Origin: Winogradskyella psychrotolerans
Lineage (GTDB): Bacteria > Bacteroidota > Bacteroidia > Flavobacteriales > Flavobacteriaceae
Length of the DNA stretch: 64,000 bases
Assembly (NCBI RefSeq): GCF_018860545.1
Contig: NZ_JAHKPN010000002.1
Coordinates: 248,001 to 312,000 of the forward strand
Direction of reading: 5' to 3'
Numbering within the stretch: position 1 is the first letter of the stretch; every line of letters begins with the position of its first letter. Positions 53,528 to 63,601 of this stretch are shown here, piece after piece. The translations under genes and the position numbers were made by a program. The notes under the pieces are model-generated. The model saw nothing but the letters and a program-made list of their open reading frames with translations, ran no database searches and had not been told where the DNA came from.

Positions 53528-56500
53528 ATGAGAAAAAATTATTTTAATAGTGTTTGTGTAATGGTGTTTATGCTGTCAATTTTTACAGTGTATTCACAAA
53601 CCGATCTTCAAAAAGAACAGATAACGAGTCGTTACGACAAACAAGCGATTCAAGAATTAAGCGAAAATTTTGATAAACAATCTAAAGCAGAAAAGGCTTT
53701 TGCTACGCAAATGGCATTAGTTAATGGTTGGCCACTTATAATTAAAACTGAAGATGCTTATATGGAACTTCAAAAAATTTCATCGGAAGGTCAACCTATT
53801 TATTACAGAACATTTAATGTTGCTGCTGCCAAGTCTACAAGAGCGAATCATTTAAATTCAGGTGGTTCTTTAGGCTTAAGTTTAGATGGTCAAAACATGG
53901 AAGCACATGTTTGGGATGGCGGTTTAGCACGTGCCTCGCATCAAGAATATGATGGAGCAGGAGGTAATAACAGGTTTTCAATTGGAGATGGAACTTCAAC
54001 CTTAAACTATCATTCCGCACATGTTACAGGAACCATAATTGCATCTGGCGTCGTTGCTAATGCAAAGGGAATGGCACCTCAAGCGAGTGCTGTAGGTTAC
54101 GAGTGGAATAATGACACATCTGAAGCAACTTCTGCGGCAGGAAATGGGATGCTTATTTCAAACCATTCTTACGGTTATGCAGCTCGAAATGCCTATGGTC
54201 AAGCACAACTACCGAGTTATTATTTTGGTGGTTATATAACAGATTCTAGAGATTGGGATGAAATTATGTATAATGCACCTTATTACTTAATGGTAGTTGC
54301 TGCAGGTAATGATGGTTCTGATAATTCTGCAAATAGTTCACCTTTAGATGGCAATACATCTTATGATAAGCTTTCTGGTCATGCAACTGCTAAAAACAAT
54401 ATGGTTGTTGCCAATGCTAATGATGCTAATATTGATGCTAGTGGAAACCTTGTAAGTGTCACCATAAATAGCAGTAGTAGTGAAGGACCAACGGATGATT
54501 ACAGAATTAAACCAGATATTACAGGAAATGGAACTTCTGTATATTCTACATACGAATCAAGTGATACAGCATATGCTAGTATTACAGGTACGTCTATGGC
54601 ATCACCAAATGTGGCTGGTTCTTTATTATTATTACAACAACATGCTAACAACATTAATGGAAGTTTCATGAGAGCTGCAACGTTGAAGGGTCTAGCACTT
54701 CACACTGCAGATGATGCTGGATCTAATGGACCTGATGCTGTTTTTGGTTGGGGTTTAATGAATAGTAAGCGTGCTGCTGAAGTAATTACAAATAATGGTA
54801 ACGCATCTATAGTTGACGAGTTAACGTTATCTAATGGACAATCGTATCAAATCACTGTAGATTCTGATGGTATAAATGATTTGTATGCTTCAATTTCTTG
54901 GACAGATAGAGCTGGTACAGCATCAACATCTGTAAATTCTACAGCATCTAATTTGGTTAATGATTTAGATATAAGAGTTACTAAAAGCGGCACAACCTAT
55001 ACTCCTTGGAGATTAACAGGAGTGACTACAAACGGACAAGGTGATAATACTAAAGATCCTTATGAACGTGTCGATGTGGAAAATGCATCAGGAACGTACA
55101 CGATTACCATAACGCACAAAGGCTCATTAACAGGTGGAAGTCAAAATTATTCATTAATTGTGACGGGTTTGTCAGCAACACCAGTAGTATGTAGCGCAAC
55201 AACACCTACAGGATTATCAATTGATGGATTTGGGTCTTCCACAGCAACAGTATCTTGGGATGCTGTGTCAGGTGCGTCTTACGATTTTAGATATCGTGAA
55301 GTAGGAGCTTCTACATGGATTACATCTTCAGTTTCAGGAACAGCAACGTCTTTATCTGGTTTATCGCCAGAAACGTCTTATGAGGTTCAGGTCCGAAGTC
55401 AATGTGCAGATAGTTCTACATCAAGTTATACAAGTTCAGTAAACTTTACAACAACAGAAGTGCAACTCAATTATTGTACATCTACAAGCAGTAATGTGAA
55501 TGATGAATACATTAGTGGAGTGCAATTAGGAACTATTAATAATACATCAGGAGCACAATTTTATTCAGATTTTACCAACCTTTCAACAAATTTAACTCAA
55601 GGTCAAAGTTATACAGTAACCGTGACGCCGACCTGGACAGGAACACAATATAACGAAGGGTATTCCGTATGGATTGATTATAACCACGATGGTGATTTCT
55701 CAGATTCTGGAGAACAAGTTTTGTCGCAAGCAGCAACACAAACCACTCCTGTTAGTGGAAGTTTTACAATTCCATCAGGAACCTATTCTGGAGCGACACG
55801 AATGCGTGTCTCTATGAGTTATAATGAAATTCCTACTTCATGTCAATCATTTACTTATGGTGAAGTTGAAGATTATACGGTTAATTTAATTGCTGGAACT
55901 GCAGACTCTACAGCACCAGTAATTACCTTAACAGGAGCATCAACCATTAATTTGGAAGTTGGTGATACTTATACTGAGTTGGGAGCAACAGCTACGGATA
56001 ATATTGATGGTAATTTAACGTCTAGTATTGTTATAACGGGAACTGTGAATACTAATTCTGCCGGAACATATACTAAATATTATAATGTAAGTGATGCCGC
56101 AGGAAATGCTGCTACTCAGCTCACAAGAACTGTTATTGTCACACAGCCAGCGGATACCACTGCACCAGTAATTACGTTAACGGGAGCATCAACCATTAAT
56201 TTAGAAGTTGGTGATACGTATAGTGAGTTAGGAGCAACTGCAAGCGATAATGTTGATGGTAATTTAACAGCAAGTATTGTTATTACAGGAACGGTGAATA
56301 CAAGTTCTGCCGGAACATATACCAAATATTACAACGTAAGTGATGCCGCAGGAAATGCAGCAACACAACGCACTCGGTCTGTTGTGGTAACCCAACCATC
56401 TACAGGTGATTGTTCAGGTGGAATTTCAACGTTTCCATATTCTGAAGGTTTTGAAAATACTTTAGGATCTTGGTCTCAAGGTTCTGGTGATGATTTTGAT

Positions 56501-57523
56501 TGGGCAACAGGAAGTGGAACTACTCCATCAAGTAATACAGGTCCTTCCAGTGCGGATTCTGGTTCCTATTATTTATTTATGGAATCGTCTTCTCCTAATT
56601 ATTCGACAAAAAGAGCCATTTTGAACTCTCCTTGTTTTGATTTAGGAAGTGCATCTCAAGCGACGTTTACGTTTAAATATCATATGTATGGAGCTTCTTC
56701 AATGGGAAGTTTAGCTTTAGAATTAAGTACAGATAATGGAACATCGTGGACAAGCGTATGGAGTAAATCTGGAAATCAAGGAAATTCTTGGTTAACAGGT
56801 GGTGTAGATTTAGGATCTTACGTAGGATCTTCTATTCAATTACGTTTCAATGGCATTACAGGAACAACGTGGCAAGGAGATATGGCTATTGATGCTGTTG
56901 GTTTAACGACAGGTGGAGGCTCTGGTTTATGTTCTAATGTAGCATTGTCTATTACTTTTGATAATTACCCAGAAGAAACCGCTTGGAGTTTAATAGATGC
57001 ATCAGGTAGCACAGTTGCTTCTGGTGGAACTTACGGTTCTCAGGCAGATGGTTCAACATTAAATATTAATGTGGGATGTTTAGCAGATGGCTGTTACGAT
57101 TTTGTAATAACAGACGCTTACGGAGATGGCATTTGCTGTTCTTATGGAAATGGCTCCTATACTTTAACGAATTCTGATTCGGGAATAACATTAGCTTCTG
57201 GAGCATCATTTACAAGCTCTCAAACTACTAATTTCTGTTTAGGTAGTGCAGGAAATTCAGTATTAGATGTAAATCCTGGAGTCATTGCAGATAATCCTAA
57301 TCAACATTTTAAAGTACATCCAAACCCTGTTAAACAAACACTTCATGTGGATTTAATTGGCTATGAGGCTCAAACTTTTGAAATTGTAAATATGTTAGGA
57401 CAAGCCGTAGCAAAAGGACGATACACCTCAGTGATTGATGTGTCTCAATTTGATAGTGGTGTTTATATATTAAAATTAAATATTGGTGAGAAAACCAAAG
57501 TAAAGAGATTTGTTAAGGAGTAA
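53528..57523 (+). CDS. Large secreted S8 subtilase with T9SS sorting domain
   Basis: A 1331-residue protease: signal peptide (about 1-24), propeptide-like segment (to about 105), then a subtilisin-like domain with the triad Asp 130 (HVWDGGLAR), His 162 (YHSAHVTG) and Ser 356 (TGTSMASP); the oxyanion Asn 261 lies in AAGNDG. After it come a P-domain-like beta region, an FN3 domain (about 558-640), a GEVEDY domain (about 650-790), two near-identical DUF5011-type Ig repeats of 83 residues, a MAM-like region (about 965-1130) and a type A sorting domain (about 1265-1331; HPNPVKQTLHV, SGVYILKL). It would be exported by T9SS and act on extracellular protein. Confidence 0.92.
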   Translation: MRKNYFNSVCVMVFMLSIFTVYSQTDLQKEQITSRYDKQAIQELSENFDKQSKAEKAFATQMALVNGWPLIIKTEDAYMELQKISSEGQPIYYRTFNVAAAKSTRANHLNSGGSLGLSLDGQNMEAHVWDGGLARASHQEYDGAGGNNRFSIGDGTSTLNYHSAHVTGTIIASGVVANAKGMAPQASAVGYEWNNDTSEATSAAGNGMLISNHSYGYAARNAYGQAQLPSYYFGGYITDSRDWDEIMYNAPYYLMVVAAGNDGSDNSANSSPLDGNTSYDKLSGHATAKNNMVVANANDANIDASGNLVSVTINSSSSEGPTDDYRIKPDITGNGTSVYSTYESSDTAYASITGTSMASPNVAGSLLLLQQHANNINGSFMRAATLKGLALHTADDAGSNGPDAVFGWGLMNSKRAAEVITNNGNASIVDELTLSNGQSYQITVDSDGINDLYASISWTDRAGTASTSVNSTASNLVNDLDIRVTKSGTTYTPWRLTGVTTNGQGDNTKDPYERVDVENASGTYTITITHKGSLTGGSQNYSLIVTGLSATPVVCSATTPTGLSIDGFGSSTATVSWDAVSGASYDFRYREVGASTWITSSVSGTATSLSGLSPETSYEVQVRSQCADSSTSSYTSSVNFTTTEVQLNYCTSTSSNVNDEYISGVQLGTINNTSGAQFYSDFTNLSTNLTQGQSYTVTVTPTWTGTQYNEGYSVWIDYNHDGDFSDSGEQVLSQAATQTTPVSGSFTIPSGTYSGATRMRVSMSYNEIPTSCQSFTYGEVEDYTVNLIAGTADSTAPVITLTGASTINLEVGDTYTELGATATDNIDGNLTSSIVITGTVNTNSAGTYTKYYNVSDAAGNAATQLTRTVIVTQPADTTAPVITLTGASTINLEVGDTYSELGATASDNVDGNLTASIVITGTVNTSSAGTYTKYYNVSDAAGNAATQRTRSVVVTQPSTGDCSGGISTFPYSEGFENTLGSWSQGSGDDFDWATGSGTTPSSNTGPSSADSGSYYLFMESSSPNYSTKRAILNSPCFDLGSASQATFTFKYHMYGASSMGSLALELSTDNGTSWTSVWSKSGNQGNSWLTGGVDLGSYVGSSIQLRFNGITGTTWQGDMAIDAVGLTTGGGSGLCSNVALSITFDNYPEETAWSLIDASGSTVASGGTYGSQADGSTLNINVGCLADGCYDFVITDAYGDGICCSYGNGSYTLTNSDSGITLASGASFTSSQTTNFCLGSAGNSVLDVNPGVIADNPNQHFKVHPNPVKQTLHVDLIGYEAQTFEIVNMLGQAVAKGRYTSVIDVSQFDSGVYILKLNIGEKTKVKRFVKE
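55910..56400 (+). repeat. Tandem 249-bp coding repeat (two DUF5011-type units)
   Basis: Two in-frame copies, period 249 bp (83 codons), within the subtilase gene. They differ by only a few substitutions (TELGATATDNIDG versus SELGATASDNVDG), so the duplication is recent or kept alike by recombination. Confidence 0.85.
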
Positions 57524-57549
57524 TATCTTAATGAATTAGTTAAAAAAGG

Positions 57550-57580
57550 AAAAGTCCAGATTTTAAATCTGGACTTTTTT
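57550..57580 (+). terminator. Intrinsic terminator after the subtilase (bidirectional)
   Basis: Perfect 13-bp arms AAAGTCCAGATTT and AAATCTGGACTTT around one T, T-run on the plus strand; a broken T-run on the minus strand can also serve the converging exonuclease gene. Confidence 0.88.
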
Positions 57581-58292
57581 ATATATGTTTTATTTCATTA
57601 TCATGAAGCAATTCATCTCCTCTTAATCTTAAGAAAATTTGAGCAACGGCAATCGTATCTTTTTCGCAATACACAACAATTCTGTCAATCTCTTTTTCTT
57701 TGTAGTACACACGATAGACTTCACTACCATCAATATCATCTTTTGGTGATGGAATGCCTAACACGTTAGTTAATAATTTTAAAGAGGTATAGGTTTTATA
57801 ATCTCCGAATTTCCAAAGTTCTAAAGTATCGAGATGTGGCACTTCCCAAGGTTTTTTGCCGAATAAATTCAGTTTATACGGTAATTCTATGTTGTGGATA
57901 ATCATACGTCTTGCGATGTATGGAAAATCGAATTCCTTACCATTATGCGCACACAGTAAATGTTTGTTTGAGCTAAAATGTGAAATCAATAAATTTTTAA
58001 AATCCTTTAATATCTTGATTTCATCTCCATAAAATGACGTGACTCTAAAGTTTCTAGATTCTCCTTGCATTTTAAAATAGCCTACAGAAATGCAAACAAT
58101 TTTCCCGAACTCAGCCCAAATGCCTGCTCTGTCATAAAATTCTTCAGCCGTAAATTCTTCTTTACGTTGATAGCGCGATTTAGCATCCCAAAGCTCTTGT
58201 TTAGTTGTATCTAAATCAGAAAAGTTTTCTGTTTCTGGGACGGTTTCTATATCTAAGAATAGAATGTGTTCTAGGTTGAGTTTACTAATCAT
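57579..58292 (-). CDS. DEDDy 3'-5' exonuclease, PolB-like
   Basis: A 237-residue nuclease of the DnaQ-like superfamily, DEDDy type. Exo I is LDIETVPE (Asp 14, Glu 16), Exo II is AHNGKEFDFPYIARR, and Exo III is YCEKDTIAVAQIFLRLRG, with the Tyr and Asp of the DEDDy class. It resembles the exonuclease domain of family B polymerases but has no polymerase part; such stand-alone proteins probably act in DNA repair or RNA processing. The S41 peptidase gene lies 33 bp upstream in the same direction. Confidence 0.87.
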   Translation of the reverse strand: MISKLNLEHILFLDIETVPETENFSDLDTTKQELWDAKSRYQRKEEFTAEEFYDRAGIWAEFGKIVCISVGYFKMQGESRNFRVTSFYGDEIKILKDFKNLLISHFSSNKHLLCAHNGKEFDFPYIARRMIIHNIELPYKLNLFGKKPWEVPHLDTLELWKFGDYKTYTSLKLLTNVLGIPSPKDDIDGSEVYRVYYKEKEIDRIVVYCEKDTIAVAQIFLRLRGDELLHDNEIKHI

Positions 58293-58325
58293 GTTCTATT
58301 TTCAACTAAAGTTAACATTTTTAAA

Positions 58326-60095
58326 TTAATCTTTAATTGAATTTGGTGTGATTGTTTGTTTTTCAATGAGTTGTATGGCTTTTTCAAGCGCTTCATCACG
58401 TCCATTTTTAATACCTTCGATAGTTGGTTTTACTTCAATATCTGGAACGATACCTATGCGTTGTGTTTCTGAACCATCTGGATAAAGAACCCCAATGCCT
58501 GATATTGCAGTTGTTAACCCTCCAGGAAGCAATATAGCTGAGATATTACCATCTGCACCAGCCGTTGTGCTGCCAATTATGGTTGTTTTGTCTCCAGCTC
58601 TAAAGGCCATGGCCGTATATTCTGCTTGACTCTGAGATATTTCATTTACTAATACTATTACCTTTTGACCTTTGTAGGACCAACTTTTAGAAAGTCCAAC
58701 TTTCAGATTGTCTTTATAATTAAATTCGCCTGGGTTATTTAAGTTGCCTTTTGTGAATTTTACAAAATCAGCCCTATTATTATTTAAGAAATTTCCTAAT
58801 TCAAAAAGGACAAAAGTTGAAGGGTAATTTCTAATATCTACGACAATTCCTTTTAAATTTTGAAACTCTTCTTTTATAGATTCGATATCTTCTTGTGTGA
58901 TATTTTGTAAGGTTATATAACCAATATCATTATTTACTTTTTTAAAACTTTTCTCAGTTCTTTTTTTGTACCAACTATAATATCCTTCAATACTATCTTT
59001 TTTATATAAATCTAGTTTTAAGTCCGAAGTTTTACCAGCGCGTTCAATTTTTAACTCTATACTGTTTTCTTTTGATCTCAAAATATTAAAACTAATATCT
59101 CGTAAACGCGTGGGTTGGTTAGATGCTGGATAGTAGGGATTCTTGTCTTTTACTACGTCATCAGTGTGTTTACCGTTAATATGCGTAATGATATCGCCTA
59201 TTTTTAATTCGCTGGTTTTGTTTTCTGGGTCATTAAATAAATCATCTACAACGAGTTTGTTTTCTATGAATTTAACATGAATTGGTGCATAATAATCGCC
59301 TCGTTGTTCTTGTATTTTATTATTTCCACCCCAAAGATTAGCATGTGTGTCTTTAATATCTCCAATAATTTGAATGGCGGCTAGTTCATATTCTAACTCA
59401 TTTTTAGCGTTGATGAATTTTGGGATGTATTCTGCCAAACAGGTGTCCCAATCCTTATCTGTTAAATGTCTGTAAGGAAAATAATAATTTATAATATTCC
59501 AATATCTAAAGAGTGATAATAGTCTAAAACCAGCATCTGGATAAGGCATATCTTCATAGATATCTTCATTTTTAAATTCTGGATTTCCAACACCAGGCTT
59601 CATAGCAATATAATAGTGTTCACCTTGATGTCTATTGCTTTGGATATATAGTAATTTTTCACTTAAATCTGTAGAAATATTAGTTGCTGTTATCCATTCT
59701 AAAGCCGGTTTTAAATGAGAGTCTTCAGAAGTTGGTTTGCATTTTCTACAGCGTTCTACCATTCCATAGCGCTCTATCCAAGATAAAAGTAAATTATCGC
59801 GTTCTATTGTTGTAATCACTTTTTGGTATTCAGGAAGAAACCTAAAAAGTTCATAATCCCAATTATAGTTTCCTTTTCCAATTTCGGGATGATAGTATTT
59901 TAAAAATCCCCAAACACGTCCTAAAAGCTCAAGGTTTTTTATTTGATTTTCATCCAAGGCATTGAAAGTAATAGCTGAACCTTTATCGAATTCAGTGTCT
60001 CTATTTAAGGTTTCAAGATCTACGTGGTGATTGCTTTGTGCAGTAATGTTTAGAAATGTAAATAGCAGGATAAGAGTAAAATAAAGTTGCTTCAT
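58326..60095 (-). CDS. S41 family peptidase (secreted)
   Basis: A 589-residue protein from the ATG at 60093-60095, chosen because it begins with the signal peptide MKQLYFTLILLFTFLN; an in-frame ATG 24 bp upstream is less likely. The N-terminal half (about 30-250) is an S41-associated helical region with FRYWNIINYYFPYRH. A PDZ-like region follows (about 262-340; LKIGDIITHINGK). The C-terminal protease domain has DIRNYPSTFVLFELG, the Ser of SQSQAEYTAMAFR as nucleophile, and GSTTAGADGN. It would act in the periplasm or be surface-bound, cutting C-terminal tails of proteins; the substrate is unknown. Confidence 0.87.
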   Translation of the reverse strand: MKQLYFTLILLFTFLNITAQSNHHVDLETLNRDTEFDKGSAITFNALDENQIKNLELLGRVWGFLKYYHPEIGKGNYNWDYELFRFLPEYQKVITTIERDNLLLSWIERYGMVERCRKCKPTSEDSHLKPALEWITATNISTDLSEKLLYIQSNRHQGEHYYIAMKPGVGNPEFKNEDIYEDMPYPDAGFRLLSLFRYWNIINYYFPYRHLTDKDWDTCLAEYIPKFINAKNELEYELAAIQIIGDIKDTHANLWGGNNKIQEQRGDYYAPIHVKFIENKLVVDDLFNDPENKTSELKIGDIITHINGKHTDDVVKDKNPYYPASNQPTRLRDISFNILRSKENSIELKIERAGKTSDLKLDLYKKDSIEGYYSWYKKRTEKSFKKVNNDIGYITLQNITQEDIESIKEEFQNLKGIVVDIRNYPSTFVLFELGNFLNNNRADFVKFTKGNLNNPGEFNYKDNLKVGLSKSWSYKGQKVIVLVNEISQSQAEYTAMAFRAGDKTTIIGSTTAGADGNISAILLPGGLTTAISGIGVLYPDGSETQRIGIVPDIEVKPTIEGIKNGRDEALEKAIQLIEKQTITPNSIKD

Positions 60096-60173
60096 GGTTG
60101 GTTGGTTGGTTTTACTCAAAAAAAGAAATAAAATTAGAGACCTATAACTAACTATTTGTTAAATAACATAATA

Positions 60174-61319
60174 TTAAGACTTTAGATTTAGCATTGCATA
60201 GGCTTCATCTATATAAACATAAAAATCTTCAGGGAAAGAATTGATTGTTTCAGTACTTCTATGGTGGCCCAATCTCACCACCATCAAATTATCTTCCGGA
60301 ATTACGATAACATACTGTCCTAAAATTCCTCGCATGGCAAACGTGTGTTTACCATGATAATCACTTATCCAGAAACCATACCCATAAGGCTGACCACTAA
60401 ATCGAGATGTGGTCGCTGTGGCCACAAAAGTAGAATCTAGTAATTGCTTACCGTTCCATTTCCCATGATCTTTATAAAGCTTACCAAAGCGTGCAAAATC
60501 GCGGGCATTACTAGAAATACAACAAAAGGCTTTAGCTAGTTTGTTTTCATCATCATCTAATTGCCACAAGGCGTCATTTTCAGCGCCTAAGGGTTGCCAG
60601 AAACTTTCGGAGAGATACTGCGGTAATCGTTTTTTTGTTGCTTTTTGAATCACCATGCCTAGCAATTGCGTGCTGCCGCTTAAATATTCAAATTCTTTAC
60701 CAGGTGTTTTTACCACCTTTTGATTTAATATTGTTTCAGCTAAGTCATCATCGTAATTCGCTCTTGCTGTAATAGAAAACGGACTTGTGTAAGACTCAAC
60801 CCAATCTAAACCAGAAGCCATGGATGATAAGTCGCCAACGGTTGTTTTTGTACCTTCAAATTCTTTATAAAAATCACTAACAGGTTGGTCTAAATTTTTA
60901 ATATAGCCCTCCATAATTGCCTTCCCAAGTAATGATGAGGTTATACTTTTAGCCATTGAAAATGAATTGGTTTTAGAAGCTTTATCGTAATTCTCAGCAT
61001 ACTGTTCGTAGTAAATACTGTCATTTTTTATAATGAGATAGGCAATAGTACCAAACGCGTCATTTGTTGTGTTTAGCCTATCTGTTGCATTTATAGTATT
61101 GTAATTTTTATGTAAAGGCCAAGCATCGATTGTTGTACCTTTTTTGATGGTATCATTTTCAAAATACGGATAATCATCAATAAATGCTGAAGAGTGTCCT
61201 GTAAAATAAACCACACGAACCCCTTTTAGAATGTAGTCGTAATCAAAAATATAAGAGGCAATTACAAGCACAGCAATAATTCCGATGAGCCATTTTAATA
61301 GTTTTTTGATAAATTTCAT
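60174..61319 (-). CDS. Serine hydrolase, class C beta-lactamase family
   Basis: A 381-residue beta-lactamase-related hydrolase with an N-terminal membrane anchor or signal (about 8-26). The active-site S-x-x-K is S121-M-A-K124, the second motif is YLSGS, and a C-terminal AMRGILGQYVIV replaces the H/K-x-G segment. Such proteins are esterases, peptidases or D-amino-acid hydrolases rather than true beta-lactamases. It starts 11 bp after the DUF4442 gene, as the last gene of the CNNM-ogt operon. Confidence 0.88.
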   Translation of the reverse strand: MKFIKKLLKWLIGIIAVLVIASYIFDYDYILKGVRVVYFTGHSSAFIDDYPYFENDTIKKGTTIDAWPLHKNYNTINATDRLNTTNDAFGTIAYLIIKNDSIYYEQYAENYDKASKTNSFSMAKSITSSLLGKAIMEGYIKNLDQPVSDFYKEFEGTKTTVGDLSSMASGLDWVESYTSPFSITARANYDDDLAETILNQKVVKTPGKEFEYLSGSTQLLGMVIQKATKKRLPQYLSESFWQPLGAENDALWQLDDDENKLAKAFCCISSNARDFARFGKLYKDHGKWNGKQLLDSTFVATATTSRFSGQPYGYGFWISDYHGKHTFAMRGILGQYVIVIPEDNLMVVRLGHHRSTETINSFPEDFYVYIDEAYAMLNLKS

Positions 61320-61330
61320 TGCGTTAGATG

Positions 61331-61852
61331 TTAATTATTTGCTTTGCGATTTTTTAGTTTTTCTTTATAAAAAGCTTTGTTGGCGATATAAATAGTCTTT
61401 TTAAAAGTAGCAATTATATGTTGTTTGTCGTCCACTAAATTCATGGTTTTAACAATATCAATTTCACTAGTTTCAATAACAGATTGTTTTATAGTGTCTA
61501 TCTCTTCTTTTGTAAATATAAATTCGCCATAAATTGTAGTTTTACCTGGCCTTTTATAGCGTGCTTCAACAGATTTATCCCAAACTACATAATCATTACC
61601 CAGTATTTGAATGAGTTGAATCATGTAAATAGGATCTGTGGCGGACAACATGCTACCACCAAAAATGGAACCTGCATAATTGCGGTTTTTCCAACTAGGT
61701 TTTAATCTAATTTTTACAAAAAGAAAATCGTCACTAACCTCTATAAGTTTAGCAGTAGTTCTGCGGTACATTGGAGACCAGTTGAAACCATATTTGTATA
61801 TCGTTGAGGTTTTAAAAAAACGTTTTAAAAATTCGGTTGCTATTTTATACAT
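61331..61852 (-). CDS. DUF4442 hotdog-fold protein
   Basis: A 173-residue protein of the DUF4442 family, a hotdog-fold group related to thioesterases. Features: FNWSPMYRRTTAKLIEVS, LKPSWKNRNYAGSIFGGSMLSATDPIY (core YAGSIFGGSM) and DKSVEARYKRPG. The start ATG at 61850-61852 overlaps the ogt stop by one base, which decides it against an in-frame ATG 24 bp upstream within ogt. A role in acyl-CoA or lipid metabolism is only suggested by the fold. Confidence 0.83.
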   Translation of the reverse strand: MYKIATEFLKRFFKTSTIYKYGFNWSPMYRRTTAKLIEVSDDFLFVKIRLKPSWKNRNYAGSIFGGSMLSATDPIYMIQLIQILGNDYVVWDKSVEARYKRPGKTTIYGEFIFTKEEIDTIKQSVIETSEIDIVKTMNLVDDKQHIIATFKKTIYIANKAFYKEKLKNRKANN

Positions 61853-62340
61853 TAAAATAAGGATTGTTGTTTGCAAACACTTTCATGATTAAGCAACCAT
61901 TGTTTTCTGTATAGGCCGCCAGCATAACCCGTAAGACTTCCGTTGCTACCGATGACTCTGTGACAAGGTACAATAATCCAAAGTGGATTTTTACCATTGG
62001 CACTTGCAGCCGCTCGTATGGCTTTTACATCTCCTAATTGTTTGGATAATTCTAAATACGAAATGGATTGTCCAAAAGGAATCGTTTCCAATTGCTTCCA
62101 TACTTTTTTCTGAAATTTTGTGCCTTCAGGATTTAATTTTAAATTGAAAACTTTACGTGTTTCGTTGAAGTATTCTTTAAGCTGAGTGACACAATTGAGC
62201 AAGGCTTCAGGAATGGTGTCTACTAATTTTTCATGTGTATCTACTAGTGATACCGATGTAATGCCGTCTTCATTTCCGCTAATTTTTGCATATCCAAGAG
62301 GAGTTTCAATATAACAGATTTGTAGAATTGACTGTTCCAA
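61852..62340 (-). CDS. ogt: Methylated-DNA--protein-cysteine methyltransferase
   Basis: The 162-residue suicide repair protein that takes the methyl group from O6-methylguanine onto Cys 126 in IVPCHRVIG. The winged-helix part (FQKKVWKQLETIPFGQSISY, core VWKQLETIPFG) and RAAASANGKNP are intact. There is no Ada-type N-terminal regulatory domain. It is the second gene of a four-gene operon, 8 bp after the CNNM-type gene, and its stop overlaps the next start. Confidence 0.96.
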   Translation of the reverse strand: MEQSILQICYIETPLGYAKISGNEDGITSVSLVDTHEKLVDTIPEALLNCVTQLKEYFNETRKVFNLKLNPEGTKFQKKVWKQLETIPFGQSISYLELSKQLGDVKAIRAAASANGKNPLWIIVPCHRVIGSNGSLTGYAGGLYRKQWLLNHESVCKQQSLF

Positions 62341-62348
62341 TATGAGAT

Positions 62349-63467
62349 TTAGTTATCAGGATTATCATTTTCAATGATACCCAAACGTTTTGCTCTAGAT
62401 TCCCAGCTTTTTCGGGCTAGTAATTGTAAGTCAGAGACATTATCACTCTCATCCATAATTTCGAGTCCAAGAAGGGTTTCTATGACATCCTCCATAGTGA
62501 CTAAGCCACTCACTGTACCATACTCATCTACCACTAAAGCCAAATGATTACGACTTTCTATGAGTTGTTCAAATAGCGTCGGAATCGGTAAACTACGGTT
62601 CACAATAATGATACTTCGTTTTATATCAGATAACAGTTTAGAGCCATTTCCTAATGCCATTTCTTTAAAAACTTCAGCTTTTAAAACTAAGCCCGTAATA
62701 TTGTCTGGATCATCTGTATAAACGGGAACTCTAGAAAACCGGATATTAGAATTGACTTTGAAAAATGCTTCAACCGTCATACTTTCGTTTTCAATTTTCA
62801 TTACTGTACGCGGTGTCATAACGTCTTTGGCTTGTACTTCTTTGAAGCTAAGTAAGTTTTTAATAACTTTACTTTCATTTTCTTCAAATACACCTTCTTC
62901 CTGTGCTATTTCAGCCATGGCAGCAAAACTTTCTCTACTTAAAACACTACCATGTCCTTTGCCTCCAATAAGTTTTGTGGTGAGTTGGAGTATCCAGAGA
63001 ATACCTGTCCATTTTAAAGGAAATATTAAAATATTTAAAGCTTTAGCTGTAAAATTTGATAATTGTCTCCAATACGTAGCTCCAACCGTTTTTGGGATAA
63101 TTTCGGAAGCCACTAAAATTAGAATCGTCATAACTGTAGACACAACAGCTACCATAATATCTTCAGTAAATTCGAAACCTAAAATACTGCGTTTCGTTGT
63201 GCCATATAGCTCTGCATAAGCGACTTTAGCTTGCACCCCCACTAATATGGCTCCAACAGTGTGAGCAATAGTGTTTAAGGTAAGGATGGCTATTAGAGGA
63301 CGATCGACATCTTGTTTTAATTCTTCTAATTCAGCAGCATAAGCTTTACCTTCTTTCTTTTTAATATTAAGAAAAGTTGGAGTAATACTTAAAAGCACAG
63401 CCTCTAAAATAGAACACAAAAATGAAAAGAAGATGGAAATGACAGCGTAAAAAATGAGTAAGCCCAT
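62349..63467 (-). CDS. CNNM/CorC-type transporter-associated protein
   Basis: A 372-residue hemolysin-family (UPF0053) protein: CNNM membrane domain with three or four hydrophobic segments (about 3-28, 58-78, 100-122, 140-165), then a CBS pair (about 205-335; VMTPRTVMKIENE, YGTVSGLVTMEDVIETLLG). The usual C-terminal CorC/HlyC domain is missing, so it is about 50-80 residues shorter than many relatives; this shorter form is common in Bacteroidota. These proteins are linked to Mg2+ or other divalent-cation export. It heads the operon with ogt. Confidence 0.88.
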   Translation of the reverse strand: MGLLIFYAVISIFFSFLCSILEAVLLSITPTFLNIKKKEGKAYAAELEELKQDVDRPLIAILTLNTIAHTVGAILVGVQAKVAYAELYGTTKRSILGFEFTEDIMVAVVSTVMTILILVASEIIPKTVGATYWRQLSNFTAKALNILIFPLKWTGILWILQLTTKLIGGKGHGSVLSRESFAAMAEIAQEEGVFEENESKVIKNLLSFKEVQAKDVMTPRTVMKIENESMTVEAFFKVNSNIRFSRVPVYTDDPDNITGLVLKAEVFKEMALGNGSKLLSDIKRSIIIVNRSLPIPTLFEQLIESRNHLALVVDEYGTVSGLVTMEDVIETLLGLEIMDESDNVSDLQLLARKSWESRAKRLGIIENDNPDN

Positions 63468-63492
63468 TAATGTTTTGAAGTTTTTAGATGTA

Positions 63493-63500
63493 CAAAGTTA
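63493..63500 (-). promoter_or_regulatory. Bacteroidota -7 element TAACTTTG of the CNNM operon
   Basis: Exact TAnnTTTG on the minus strand, 25 bp before the start of the CNNM gene. Confidence 0.55.
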
Positions 63501-63601
63501 CGAAATGAATACTAATTTAAAGCTAGCTATTTTTTTAGTTATTACCAAGTTATGGTTGGTAAAGAAAAAGGACGTGTCAAAAAAAATTGTAAATTCGAAT
63601 T

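Noticed and set aside
62752..63219. 155-codon open frame opposite the CNNM gene
   Set aside because: Antisense to a well-supported membrane protein gene; its hydrophobic content is the mirror of that gene.
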